Source: Maricaulis sp034670125
GTDB lineage: Bacteria; Pseudomonadota; Alphaproteobacteria; Caulobacterales; Maricaulaceae
Length of the DNA stretch: 64,000 nt
Assembly (NCBI RefSeq): GCF_034670125.1
Contig: NZ_JAXMOC010000001.1
Span: 186,001-250,000, forward strand
Reading direction: 5' to 3'
Position 1 is the first letter of the stretch. Each line of letters opens with the position of its first letter. Below, one piece after another: positions 32,196-40,955 of the stretch. The position numbers and the translations under genes were made by a program. Below the pieces are notes generated by a model. It made no database searches. It worked only from the letters and a program-made list of their open reading frames with translations, and was not told the DNA's origin.

Positions 32196-34004
32196 TCAAT
32201 CATCATCCATCTTCAGGGCGGCGATGAAGGCCTCCTGCGGGATCTCGACCCGGCCGAACTGGCGCATCTTCTTCTTGCCGGCCTTTTGCTTGTCGAGAAG
32301 CTTGCGCTTCCGGCTGGCGTCACCGCCATAGCATTTGGCGGTCACATCCTTGCGCAGGGCGGACAGGGTTTCGCGGGCGACAATGCGCCCCCCCAGGGCG
32401 GCCTGGATCGGGATCTTGAACATGTGGCGCGGGATCAGCTCTTTCAGCTTCTCGCACATCGACCGGCCGCGCATTTCGGCGCGGGCCTTGTGCACCACCA
32501 TGGACAGCGCATCGACCGGCTCGTCATTGACCAGGATCGACATCTTCACCAGATCGCCGACCCGGTCTTCAATCCACTGATAGTCGAAGGAGGCATAGCC
32601 CTTGGTGACGGATTTCAGGCGGTCATAAAAGTCGAACACCACCTCGTTGAGCGGCAGCTCATAGACCACCAGGGCGCGGTTGCCGGCATAGGTCAGCTCG
32701 ACCTGGTTGCCGCGGCGGTCCTGGCAGAGCTTCAGCACCCCGCCCAGGTATTCGTCCGGCACCAGGATGGTCGCCTTGATCCACGGCTCGGCAATGGTGT
32801 CGATCTTGACCGGATCGGGCATGTCGGCCGGATTGTGCAGGTCGATCTCGCTGCCATCATTCATGTGCAAACGATAGACCACCGACGGTGCCGTGGTGAT
32901 CAGCTCGATATTGTACTCGCGCTCGAGGCGTTCGCGGATCACCTCGAGATGGAGCAGGCCCAGGAAACCACAGCGGAAGCCGAAACCGAGCGCCGCCGAG
33001 GTTTCCATCTCATACGAGAAAGAGGCGTCATTGAGGGCCAGTTTCTCGATCGCGTCGCGCAAGTCCTCGAACTCGGCACTGTCGACCGGGAAGAGACCAC
33101 AAAAGACCACCGGCTGGGCCGGCTTGTAGCCGGTCAGCGCCTTGGCGGCCGGATTGCGGTCATCGGTGACGGTATCACCGACGCGGGCATCGCGGACCTG
33201 TTTGATCGATGCGTTGAGATAGCCCAGCTCGCCCGGGCCGAGGCTGTCGATGGCCTCCTTCTTGGGCCGGAACACGCCGACGCCCTCGACCGGGTAGGTC
33301 GCTCCGGTGCCCATCAGACGCACTTTCATGCCCTTTTTGAGCGTCCCGTCGATCACGCGAACGAGGCAGATAACGCCGAGATAGGGATCATACCAGCTGT
33401 CGACCAGCATCGCCTTCAACGGTCCGTTCGGGTCGCCGCCCGCGGGCGCGGGCAAGCGCGTCACAACAGCTTCCAGCACATCCTCGATGCCCAGACCCGT
33501 CTTGGCCGAGATCATCACGGCGTCGGAGGCGTCCAGCCCGATCACATCCTCGACCTGCTCCTTGACCCGCTCCGGCTCGGCGGCCGGCAGGTCGATCTTG
33601 TTGAGCACGGTGACGATCTCGTGATTGACCTCGATCGCCTGGTAGACATTGGCGAGGGTCTGCGCTTCCACACCCTGCGAGGCATCAACCACCAGCAAGG
33701 ACCCTTCACAGGCGGCCAGCGAGCGGTTGACCTCATAGGCGAAATCGACGTGTCCGGGCGTGTCAATCAGGTTGAGAACATAGGTCTTGCCGTCCTTGGC
33801 CGTGTAGTCGAGACGCACGGTCTGGGCCTTGATCGTGATGCCGCGCTCACGCTCGAGGTCCATATTGTCGAGCACTTGCTCTTTCATCTCACGCTGGGTC
33901 AGTCCGCCGGTCACCTGGATCAGGCGGTCGGCCAGCGTGGATTTACCGTGGTCGATGTGTGCCACGATGGAGAAATTGCGGATGAGGGACGGATCTATGG
34001 TCAT
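32196..34004 (-). CDS. lepA: Elongation factor 4 (back-translocating GTPase LepA)
   Basis: The 602-residue protein has the GTPase motifs AHIDHGKSTLADRL (G1), DTPGHVDFAYEV (G3) and LNKIDLPAAEP (G4), and EF-G-like domains II, III and V. The LepA-specific C-terminal domain contains KCYGGDASRKRKLLDKQKAG. It acts on ribosomes during initiation and elongation under stress. Length is the family norm. I chose the ATG at 34004 (MTIDPSLIRN); an upstream start at 34028 would only add a short tail. The peroxiredoxin gene follows on the same strand. Confidence 0.98.
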   Translation of the reverse strand: MTIDPSLIRNFSIVAHIDHGKSTLADRLIQVTGGLTQREMKEQVLDNMDLERERGITIKAQTVRLDYTAKDGKTYVLNLIDTPGHVDFAYEVNRSLAACEGSLLVVDASQGVEAQTLANVYQAIEVNHEIVTVLNKIDLPAAEPERVKEQVEDVIGLDASDAVMISAKTGLGIEDVLEAVVTRLPAPAGGDPNGPLKAMLVDSWYDPYLGVICLVRVIDGTLKKGMKVRLMGTGATYPVEGVGVFRPKKEAIDSLGPGELGYLNASIKQVRDARVGDTVTDDRNPAAKALTGYKPAQPVVFCGLFPVDSAEFEDLRDAIEKLALNDASFSYEMETSAALGFGFRCGFLGLLHLEVIRERLEREYNIELITTAPSVVYRLHMNDGSEIDLHNPADMPDPVKIDTIAEPWIKATILVPDEYLGGVLKLCQDRRGNQVELTYAGNRALVVYELPLNEVVFDFYDRLKSVTKGYASFDYQWIEDRVGDLVKMSILVNDEPVDALSMVVHKARAEMRGRSMCEKLKELIPRHMFKIPIQAALGGRIVARETLSALRKDVTAKCYGGDASRKRKLLDKQKAGKKKMRQFGRVEIPQEAFIAALKMDDD

Positions 34005-34066
34005 GGAGCGGGCAGGTAGCATCGACAACGGGTTTGGCCAAGCGGGATAGGCTGTTTGGCCGTAAT

Positions 34067-34143
34067 GGGGACAGGTATAATTAACGCATCCCGATGGTTC
34101 CGCCCGGCATGGCCCGATGCGGGCGTTAATTATACCTGTCCCC
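34067..34143. repeat. Palindromic element with perfect 21-bp inverted repeats
   Basis: The left arm 34067-34087 (starting GGGGACAGGTATAATTAACG) and right arm 34123-34143 are perfect inverted repeats separated by 35 bp. GGGGACAGG-type ends are typical of RAYT/REP-associated palindromes and solo hairpins left by IS200-like transposases. No transposase gene is nearby. Confidence 0.8.
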
Positions 34144-34520
34144 CGCTCAGCACCGATAGCGCCACGGCGTCACCGCCTGGCGTTTTGGGGAAAGAGGGTG
34201 TGCGGGATACCGGCCGGAGCCGATAAAGCGCTGATTTTAGTAACGGTAGCCACGACAAGCATCCCGCACGCGGAGTTTTCCCGGGTTGCCTTCCAGCCCC
34301 CGAATCGAAGCCGACGGGATCAGGGCGGTCAATCGTTGTGCCGCGAGTCCCATCGGCGGCCGCACCGGGTCTGATGGTGGTCAGCCCCACCAAACCGGAT
34401 GCGCTCCGCTACTCCCACACCCCCGGATAACCGGTCCGGGCCTCAAGATGGCCTGGGAACGGAAGCGATTATGCGATGGGCGAAAAGGGGGAGGACAAGT
34501 TTTTTGGTTCAAGCCGCTTT

Positions 34521-34622
34521 CCCTCTCCCTTGGGAGAGGGTCAGGATGAGGGGTAACTCCCGGTTCCAGCAGGAGGAATCCCCCTCATCCGCGCTACGCG
34601 CACCTTCTCCTTAGGGAGAAGG
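34521..34622. repeat. REP-like composite palindrome
   Basis: Two hairpins, CCCTCTCCC-TT-GGGAGAGGG (34521-34540) and CCTTCTCC-TTA-GGGAGAAGG (34603-34622), flank a further GAGGGG/CCCCTC pairing. The whole folds into a branched palindrome of the kind scattered between genes in many alphaproteobacteria. Confidence 0.7.
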
Positions 34623-34656
34623 AAAGTGGTGCAGAGCGGGGATAAAGGCACAAAAT

Positions 34657-34793
34657 CTTGTCATCCCGGACGGATGCCCGGCCTCGAGCCGGGCGGAGAT
34701 CCGGGACCCATTATCACGAAAGCTGGCAGCACCGGGCGTATGGATCCCGGGTCTTCGCCCTGATCAAGTCAGGGCTCCGCCCGGGATGACAAG
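34657..34793. repeat. Palindromic intergenic repeat with CTTGTCATCCCGG ends
   Basis: CTTGTCATCCCGG at 34657-34669 is mirrored by its exact complement at 34781-34793. Internal GC-rich complementary segments (GCCCGGC ... GCCGGGC and similar) lie between them. It is a 137-bp MITE-like or REP-like element of a type common in this class. It is the third distinct palindrome in this gap. Confidence 0.7.
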
Positions 34794-34947
34794 CGTGTAT
34801 CGGCGTCGTCAGCGGCGTCCCACCGCACCGCAGATTCCCCCTCTCAAACCACATCCATTTTTCCCGGCCGCAGCCCCGCAAAAGCGGGGCGGAGAGCCGG
34901 GAAGAATGAAGGTGAATGGATGTGGGGAGAAAAGTGCGGCGCCGAGC

Positions 34948-36273
34948 CTACACCGCCACCGCCTTCGGCTTGCCCAGCCAGTAAGCTGGCAGGCCGGCCA
35001 GGATCAGCACGCCACCCCAGGCCAGCACCTCGAGGCCAGAACCCAGAACAGCGAAGGCAGCATAGGCACCGGCGGCGAGGGCGATGATGGCCCAGCTGCG
35101 GGCGGATCGCCAGGAATGCCTCAGCTCGGCCACCGCGCTGACCAGCAGAGGCAGCAGGAGACAGACCGTGCTCATCATCGCCAGGAAGGTGAAGGCGCCA
35201 ACCAGGCCGCGCGAGTAATTGGCGACCAGCAGGACCGAGCCGAGCCCCAGCGACAGGAGGAGGGAGAGTTGTGGCGCGCCGCCCTTGTTGCGTCGACCCA
35301 GGGCAGCGGGTGCCAGCCGGTCCAGCGCTAGAGCCATCGGCATCTGGCCGGACAGGAAGATGATGCCGTTTAGCGCCCCGGCGGTCGACACCATGGCACC
35401 GGCCGCGATCAGCCCCGGCCCCCAGCTACCCAGGACACGGGCGGCATCAGAGAAGGGCGAGGTGGAGCTGGCCAGGTCGGCAGCCGGCACAACCAGCATG
35501 ACCGAGGCGGTCGCAGCGATGTAGATCAGCGCGACCGTGATTGTGCCAACCACCGTCGCGCGCGGAACGGTGCGCGCGGCATCGCGGACATCACCGGCCG
35601 GCACGGTTCCCGCTTCGAGGCCGGCAAAGGCCCACATGGTCAAGAGCGCGGTCGCCGCCAGCACCGGGAAGAAACCGCCACCGGACGGATTGACCTCGGG
35701 CAGGTTGGCGACGTCGCCGGTGAAAAACCCGATGCCAATCACCACGAAGATCGGCACCAGTTTCAGGACCGTTGTCAATAATTGCACGATGCTGGCGTCG
35801 CGAATGCCGTGCAACGAGATCAGGCCCAGCCCCCAGATCAGCGCCAGCCCGCAGCCCATCTGGGCGATCGGAGCATCGCTCAGGGCCGGGATGAAGACAG
35901 TCAGATACCCGACAAAGGCAATCGCGACGGCGGGGATGGATATCCAGTAGGAGGCCCAATAACCCCAGGCGACAAGAAAGCCGATGAGATCGCCGAACGC
36001 GTCATGGGCATAGGCGATCGGGCCGCCGGTCCGGGTCGTGCGGTGGGCGAGCCGGCCCAGCACCAGCGCCAGCAGGACCGAGCCGCCAGCCGTTACCAGC
36101 CAGCCGGAAAACCCCATCAGGCCGTAGGGCGCGAGGACGGCGGGCAGCATGAAAATGCCGGATCCGATCATGATCCCCACCACCAGGGACCAGCATCCCC
36201 AAAAGCCGATCGCCTTGTGGGCCGGCTTGTCGAGCGGGACAGCGTCCGGCGCGGCCGTCTTGTTGTCTGTCAT
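34948..36273 (-). CDS. APC-family amino acid permease
   Basis: The 441-residue integral membrane protein has about 12 predicted membrane spans. TM1 carries the APC signature GIMIGSGIFMLP (unwound helix with GSG), and the central region has WAFAGLEAGTVPAGDVRDAA. It probably imports amino acids or related amines by proton or exchange coupling; the substrate is not inferable from motifs. Overall length suits the APC family. It lies downstream of the Rieske oxygenase gene with a 30-bp gap on the same strand, so the two are likely one operon for uptake and oxidation of the same class of compound. The ATG at 36273 is preceded by a G-rich element. Confidence 0.88.
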   Translation of the reverse strand: MTDNKTAAPDAVPLDKPAHKAIGFWGCWSLVVGIMIGSGIFMLPAVLAPYGLMGFSGWLVTAGGSVLLALVLGRLAHRTTRTGGPIAYAHDAFGDLIGFLVAWGYWASYWISIPAVAIAFVGYLTVFIPALSDAPIAQMGCGLALIWGLGLISLHGIRDASIVQLLTTVLKLVPIFVVIGIGFFTGDVANLPEVNPSGGGFFPVLAATALLTMWAFAGLEAGTVPAGDVRDAARTVPRATVVGTITVALIYIAATASVMLVVPAADLASSTSPFSDAARVLGSWGPGLIAAGAMVSTAGALNGIIFLSGQMPMALALDRLAPAALGRRNKGGAPQLSLLLSLGLGSVLLVANYSRGLVGAFTFLAMMSTVCLLLPLLVSAVAELRHSWRSARSWAIIALAAGAYAAFAVLGSGLEVLAWGGVLILAGLPAYWLGKPKAVAV

Positions 36274-36303
36274 GGTCGTCTGTCCCCCCGGACGCAGAAC
36301 CCG

Positions 36304-37380
36304 TCAGCCACAAGCGGCGTAGGCATCCCGCAATAGATTGTGCCAGTGCCAGACGCCGGCCTCCTGGTCGGGCGAAAGCCGGCCAGGCTGATAGGCGCCC
36401 GAGGCGAGCCCTTTCTGGACGTGTTCACAGATCATCCGGTCCTCGTCCTGGACGCGGTCGGAAAAGGCGTCATCGGCTTCGGCCCGATCGGCCTCGCCCG
36501 GCGCATAGTAGAAGTCGAATTCCACGTGGCACGCGTCCGGCCCGTTCGCCACCACCCGATTGGTCTGCATGCGACCCGGCAGGATGTTGAGCATCGTGTT
36601 GGGATAAATGAAGAAATAGAGCGCTTCTCCGGCCGCATAAGCGTCGGTTTCGGCATCGATCGGCGAGCGTTGCAGCGACCAGAAGCGCGCCAGCTCGGTC
36701 TTGTAATCCGGATAGGAGACGATTTGCGTCAGGTCCGGATGGACGAAGGGCAAATGATAGCCCTCCAGATAATTGTCGACGTAGATTTTCCAGTTGCAGG
36801 CGACGTCATAGGTGCGGGCATGATGATGGCTCAAAGCGGCCAGTGACGCCGGGTCCACCATGCCGTCCATGCCGGTCATCACCTCATCAAGGGACGGCCC
36901 GGACCGGATCCGGGCAAACACCATCCCGCCCCAGACTTCCACCTCGATCCGCTCCAGAGCGATGCCCGAGACATCAAACCCATCGGCGGACTGCATTTCC
37001 GGTGCGGTGCGCAATTGCCCGTCCAGGTCGTAGGCCCAGCCATGATAGGCACAACGCAGACGCTTGGCGCCCTTGCCATCGCACAGGGCCAGCGGCCCGG
37101 CGCGGTGTCTGCAGATGTTCAGGAATCCGTTGAGCCGCCCTGCCGCATTGCGGACCAGAAGGATCGGCACACCGCCGATTTCGCGAACAATGTGATCGCC
37201 GGGGCCCGACAGCGCCGATGCCGGGGCGACGACCTGCCAGCCCCGGGAGAGAATTTCCCGCTGGTCGAAGGCCAGGGCGTCCGACCCGACATAGCGCTCG
37301 GGATCGAGCGCGCGGGCCTGCTCGAGGGAGCGCGAAGGATCAGCGGTGTCAGCGGCAGTCGGCGCGCAGAGGTCATCCAT
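36304..37380 (-). CDS. Rieske non-haem iron oxygenase, alpha subunit
   Basis: The 358-residue protein has a Rieske [2Fe-2S] domain with CRHRAG and CAYHGW ligands and a mononuclear iron centre in NYLEGYHLPFVHPDL. The C-terminal EDRMICEHVQKGLASGAYQP segment is common in choline/carnitine/glycine-betaine-type and aromatic-ring oxygenases. The single-component layout and pairing with an APC permease favour an amine or quaternary-amine substrate over an aromatic one; this is inference. It would need a reductase partner encoded elsewhere, none being visible here. The start is the ATG at 37380. Confidence 0.88.
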   Translation of the reverse strand: MDDLCAPTAADTADPSRSLEQARALDPERYVGSDALAFDQREILSRGWQVVAPASALSGPGDHIVREIGGVPILLVRNAAGRLNGFLNICRHRAGPLALCDGKGAKRLRCAYHGWAYDLDGQLRTAPEMQSADGFDVSGIALERIEVEVWGGMVFARIRSGPSLDEVMTGMDGMVDPASLAALSHHHARTYDVACNWKIYVDNYLEGYHLPFVHPDLTQIVSYPDYKTELARFWSLQRSPIDAETDAYAAGEALYFFIYPNTMLNILPGRMQTNRVVANGPDACHVEFDFYYAPGEADRAEADDAFSDRVQDEDRMICEHVQKGLASGAYQPGRLSPDQEAGVWHWHNLLRDAYAACG

Positions 37381-37446
37381 CCGGCGACGCTATCCGCAAC
37401 CCGCTCACCTGCCAATGGTTTCGTCCTGGACGTCGCGCGCATGAAA

Positions 37447-37474
37447 GAGGCCGGCAGGTTGCCCCGCCGGCCTC
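37447..37474 (-). terminator. Terminator after the M3 peptidase gene
   Basis: A 9-bp GC-rich stem (37447-37455 pairing with 37466-37474), followed on the minus strand by TTTC, lies 25-52 bp after the M3 peptidase stop. It separates that gene from the Rieske gene. Confidence 0.6.
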
Positions 37475-37498
37475 GTTTCAATCAGGCTTTGAAAAACC

Positions 37499-39703
37499 CT
37501 ATTCGGTGACCGGGAAACCACGATCCCGCATCAGGGCCGACACCTCGGCGTCGCGGCCACGGAAGAGGCGGTAGGCCTCGGCCGGGTCCATCGAATTGCG
37601 CGGCGCGAACAGGTAGTTGACCAGATCAGCGGCAACGCCCGGATCGTAGAAGCCACCTGGCGCTTCCTGGAAGGCTTCGGCAGCGTCGGCGGTCAGTACA
37701 TCGGCCCACATGTAACCGTAATAGCCGGCCGAATAGCCTTCACCCGAGAAGATGTGCCCGAAATGCGGGGAGCGGTGTCGCATGACGATTTCATTCGGCA
37801 TGCCCAGTCGCTCCAGCGTTTCACGCTCGAATGTGTCCGGATCGCTCATCTCGGCCGGATCGGTGGTGTGATAGACCATGTCCATCAGTGCCGAGGCGAG
37901 ATACTCGCCGGTCGAGAAACCCTGGTTGAAGTTGGCGGCCGCCCGGATGCGGTCGATCAGGGCTTGCGGCATCGGCTCGCCGGTCTCGACATGGGTCAGG
38001 TAGTTGTTGACCACCGGGTCGGTCAGGACCCAGCGCTCGAGCAGTTGCGACTGGAATTCGGTGTAGTCGCGTACGCCGCCATTCAGCGTCGGATAGTCGA
38101 CATTGGACGACAGCGTGTGAAGCGCGTGCCCGAACTCGTGGAAGAAGGTCGTCGCATCATCGAATGACACGAGAACCGGCTCGCCCGGAGCGCCTTCGAC
38201 GAAGTTGGAGTTATTGGTGGCCAGGACATTGGTCTCGCCATCAATCGTGGAGTGCGAACGGAAAGAGTTTGCCCAGGCACCCGAACGCTTGCCCTGGCGG
38301 GCGAAGGGATCGAGATACCACAGGCCGACATTCTCGCCGCTCTCGCGATCGGTGACTTCCCACACCCGTACGGTCGGATGCCAGACCGACACCTCGCCCT
38401 CGGGCAGCTCGCGGAAGGCAAAACCGAACAGCTCGCCGGCGACGTAGAACATGCCTTCGCGCAGGTTATCCAGCTGCAGGTATTGCTTCACCTCTTCACT
38501 GTCGAGGTCGTAGCGGGCCGAACGGACCTGCTCGGCATAGTAGCGGTAATCCCAGGGCTGGATGGTGATGTCATCGCCATTGGCATCGGCCAGGGCCTGC
38601 ATGTCGGCGACTTCTTCCTCGATACGCGCGACAGCGGCTGTCCATACGCCTTCCATCAGGTCCATGGCGCGTTCCGGCGTGCCGGCCATGCGGTTTTCCA
38701 GACGCCAGGAGGCGTAATTGTCATAGCCCAGCAGGCCGACGCGCTCGTGACGAAGCTGAAGGATCTCGGAGATGATCGCGTTGTTGTCGTACTCGCCGCC
38801 ATTGTCGCCGCGTGAATAATAATTGTTCCACACCTGCTCGCGCAGATCGCGTTCGTCCGAGAAGGTCAGGAAGGGGTCCATCGACGAGCGGGTGTTGATG
38901 ATGGCGTATTCGCCCTCATGTCCGCGCGTCGCGGCCGCCGCCGCAGAGGCCGCGACAAAGTCTGCCGGCAGGCCGGCGAGCTGGTCTTCGCTGAGATAGG
39001 TAACGTAGTTTTCTTCGTCATTGAGGACGTTGTTGCCAAAGCTGCGGTGCAGTTCGGCGAGACGGGCATTGATCGCGGCATAACGCTCGGCCGCCTCGCC
39101 TTCCAGGGTCGCGCCATTACGAGCGAAACCGTCATAGGTCAGCTGCACAACGCGCTGCTGGGCCGGCGTCAACGTCGCCATTTCCTCGCCTTCATAGACC
39201 GCACGGACGCGGCCGAAGAGGGCTTCATTCTGGGTGATCTGCGAGTTGAAAGCCGACAGCTCGGCGGACATTTCGCGCTGGATGTCCCGGAATTCCGGCG
39301 ACGACATGTTGGACGACCAGATGCCCCAATGGCTGAAGACCCGCCCCAGCGGTGCACCGGCCCGCTCCAGTTCGAGAATGGTGTTCTCGAAGGTGGCCGG
39401 TTCGGGATTGGCGGTGATGGCGTCGATCTCGGCCAGGTTCAGCCTCATGCCTTCACGCAATGCGGCGCTCAGGTCATCAAGGCTGGCCGCGTCGAAGTCC
39501 GGCGTGCCGCCATAGGGGCCGCTCCACTCGGCGAGCAGCGGATTGTCGAATGTGGCCGGCGCGGTGTCCGCCGCGTTGGCTGCGGTGTCTGTTGCGTCGG
39601 TCATCGCGCTGGTTTCACCCGTATCGGCGGTGTCTTGGGCAGGCGTGCAGGCGGCGGCAAAAAGCGCGGCCGTGCTCGCGGTGATCATCAAAAGTTTGCG
39701 CAT
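37499..39703 (-). CDS. M3-family metallopeptidase lipoprotein (Dcp-like peptidyl-dipeptidase)
   Basis: The 734-residue protein has a lipoprotein signal ending in a lipobox (LFAAAC) followed by a Thr/Asp/Ala-rich linker. The M3 zinc motif HEFGHALH (with the downstream Glu in the YTEFQSQLLERW segment) and C-terminal GEGYSAGYYGYMWADVL mark it as oligopeptidase/dipeptidyl carboxypeptidase. It would hydrolyse oligopeptides in the periplasm, anchored to a membrane. E. coli Dcp and OpdA are about 680 residues and have no lipobox, so the lipid anchor is the notable difference. It is a monocistronic gene on the minus strand. Confidence 0.93.
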   Translation of the reverse strand: MRKLLMITASTAALFAAACTPAQDTADTGETSAMTDATDTAANAADTAPATFDNPLLAEWSGPYGGTPDFDAASLDDLSAALREGMRLNLAEIDAITANPEPATFENTILELERAGAPLGRVFSHWGIWSSNMSSPEFRDIQREMSAELSAFNSQITQNEALFGRVRAVYEGEEMATLTPAQQRVVQLTYDGFARNGATLEGEAAERYAAINARLAELHRSFGNNVLNDEENYVTYLSEDQLAGLPADFVAASAAAAATRGHEGEYAIINTRSSMDPFLTFSDERDLREQVWNNYYSRGDNGGEYDNNAIISEILQLRHERVGLLGYDNYASWRLENRMAGTPERAMDLMEGVWTAAVARIEEEVADMQALADANGDDITIQPWDYRYYAEQVRSARYDLDSEEVKQYLQLDNLREGMFYVAGELFGFAFRELPEGEVSVWHPTVRVWEVTDRESGENVGLWYLDPFARQGKRSGAWANSFRSHSTIDGETNVLATNNSNFVEGAPGEPVLVSFDDATTFFHEFGHALHTLSSNVDYPTLNGGVRDYTEFQSQLLERWVLTDPVVNNYLTHVETGEPMPQALIDRIRAAANFNQGFSTGEYLASALMDMVYHTTDPAEMSDPDTFERETLERLGMPNEIVMRHRSPHFGHIFSGEGYSAGYYGYMWADVLTADAAEAFQEAPGGFYDPGVAADLVNYLFAPRNSMDPAEAYRLFRGRDAEVSALMRDRGFPVTE

Positions 39704-39794
39704 CTGGAATGCTCCCCGGAAAATCCTGCGCGCACCCTACCCGCCTACGCCCTGTCGCAAAAATGAAGTTTTCACCATCTGCACAGGAAGGGGC

Positions 39795-40955
39795 TCACAG
39801 ACCCGTATTTCGGCCGTGTTCAGCCGCCTCGCCAACGCCCTCAGCCAAGCCATGCTCATCCCAAGCGGTGACCAGGGCTTCCGCAACATCGGAGCGGCCT
39901 GCCTCGATGGCCGGCAGGATATGCGCCTCCGCCGCGGCGATGCGGTTGCGGACCTGCTGGCGGGCTGACGGGTCCCGGGCCAGCGTGTCGTGACGCTCGG
40001 CACCGCGCTCCCAGAACCGGTCCGCCAACAAGCTGGACGGACCGTCAAAAGCGACCGGTCGGTAAAGCGAGATGCAAGGCGTCTTGCTGCCGGTCATGGC
40101 GATGGCCGGGGCTTCGCCCGGCGCCAGCCGCACCAGCATGGAATTGGTCGTATGACTGGGTCGCATGAGGCCGCCATGATGCAGGCACAGATCACGGTTT
40201 GAACCCTTGGTGAAACCATCACCCCGGTCGTGCGAACGCATGATGCCGGCCAGGCCGGCAAAATCCGGCCTGTCCAGGCTCTCAAGTGCCGCCAGCGCAC
40301 AGGCCCGGCGGTCCCGTGCTTGACCAAAGGTCGGTCGCAGCCAGGTCTCGTCATTGACCCCAAACCCGTCTGTCGGCGCGCCCTCGGACGCCATCGTCAC
40401 CGGTCCTTCAAGGGAATAGGCATTGGAAATCGCCGCGTGACGTTTCACGCGCTCCAGGCGCCATTCCCGGCCGCAGGTTTCAAGCACCAGGATCTCGGCC
40501 GCATCGGCAATCAGGAAGCTGTTGTCATAGCGAAACCCCTTATTGCGCCAGCCCGCCGGACCGCCCTGTCCGTGTGTCTCCAGCAAATGGATGATGATCG
40601 CCGCCGATTCATGCGCCGAGCTGCCCCGCTCCAGCCCCAACCGGACGAGGTCCATGCCCAGCAGCGCCTTGCCCTGTTTCATCACCTTGCGCGAAAATAC
40701 CGCTTCATTGCCGATCACCACGCCGGACGCATTGACGCCCATCTCGGCGCCCCACATCCATGAGGGCCGCGACAGGATGGTCGCCTGCCGGTCAGGGATC
40801 TGATCGATCTCGATATGGGTGCAGGCGAGCGTTTCGGTCGGGTCATCGTCGACCGCCGGATACCGTTCGACCCGCTGGACCTCGCCCGGCTCGCGATCTG
40901 AATTCTTGGCGAACCAGACGGCCCCGCCGCCGCGAATGACCAGCGTGTCGCACAT
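39795..40955 (-). CDS. C69-family dipeptidase (secernin-like Ntn hydrolase)
   Basis: The 386-residue protein begins MCDTLVIRGGGAVWFAKNSD. Cys2, exposed after Met removal, is the N-terminal nucleophile of the peptidase C69/secernin family, and FAKNSDREPGE is the characteristic continuation. WGAEMGVNASGVVIGNEAVF is also typical. It should cleave dipeptides or other amide bonds in the cytoplasm. There is no signal peptide. Its start overlaps the stop of the upstream amine oxidase gene by one base (TGATG), so they are co-translated. Confidence 0.9.
   Translation of the reverse strand: MCDTLVIRGGGAVWFAKNSDREPGEVQRVERYPAVDDDPTETLACTHIEIDQIPDRQATILSRPSWMWGAEMGVNASGVVIGNEAVFSRKVMKQGKALLGMDLVRLGLERGSSAHESAAIIIHLLETHGQGGPAGWRNKGFRYDNSFLIADAAEILVLETCGREWRLERVKRHAAISNAYSLEGPVTMASEGAPTDGFGVNDETWLRPTFGQARDRRACALAALESLDRPDFAGLAGIMRSHDRGDGFTKGSNRDLCLHHGGLMRPSHTTNSMLVRLAPGEAPAIAMTGSKTPCISLYRPVAFDGPSSLLADRFWERGAERHDTLARDPSARQQVRNRIAAAEAHILPAIEAGRSDVAEALVTAWDEHGLAEGVGEAAEHGRNTGL

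Larger units (their letters stand above)
34005..34947. other. Long intergenic region between lepA and the permease gene
   Basis: About 940 bp without a credible gene. Apart from the three palindromic elements listed separately, I see only scattered GC-rich repeats. The lepA promoter must lie in its left part. Confidence 0.5.

Noticed and set aside
32286..34019. 577-codon open frame on the plus strand opposite lepA
   Set aside because: It is a shadow of lepA in high-GC DNA; the protein has no domain pattern, and lepA is unmistakable.
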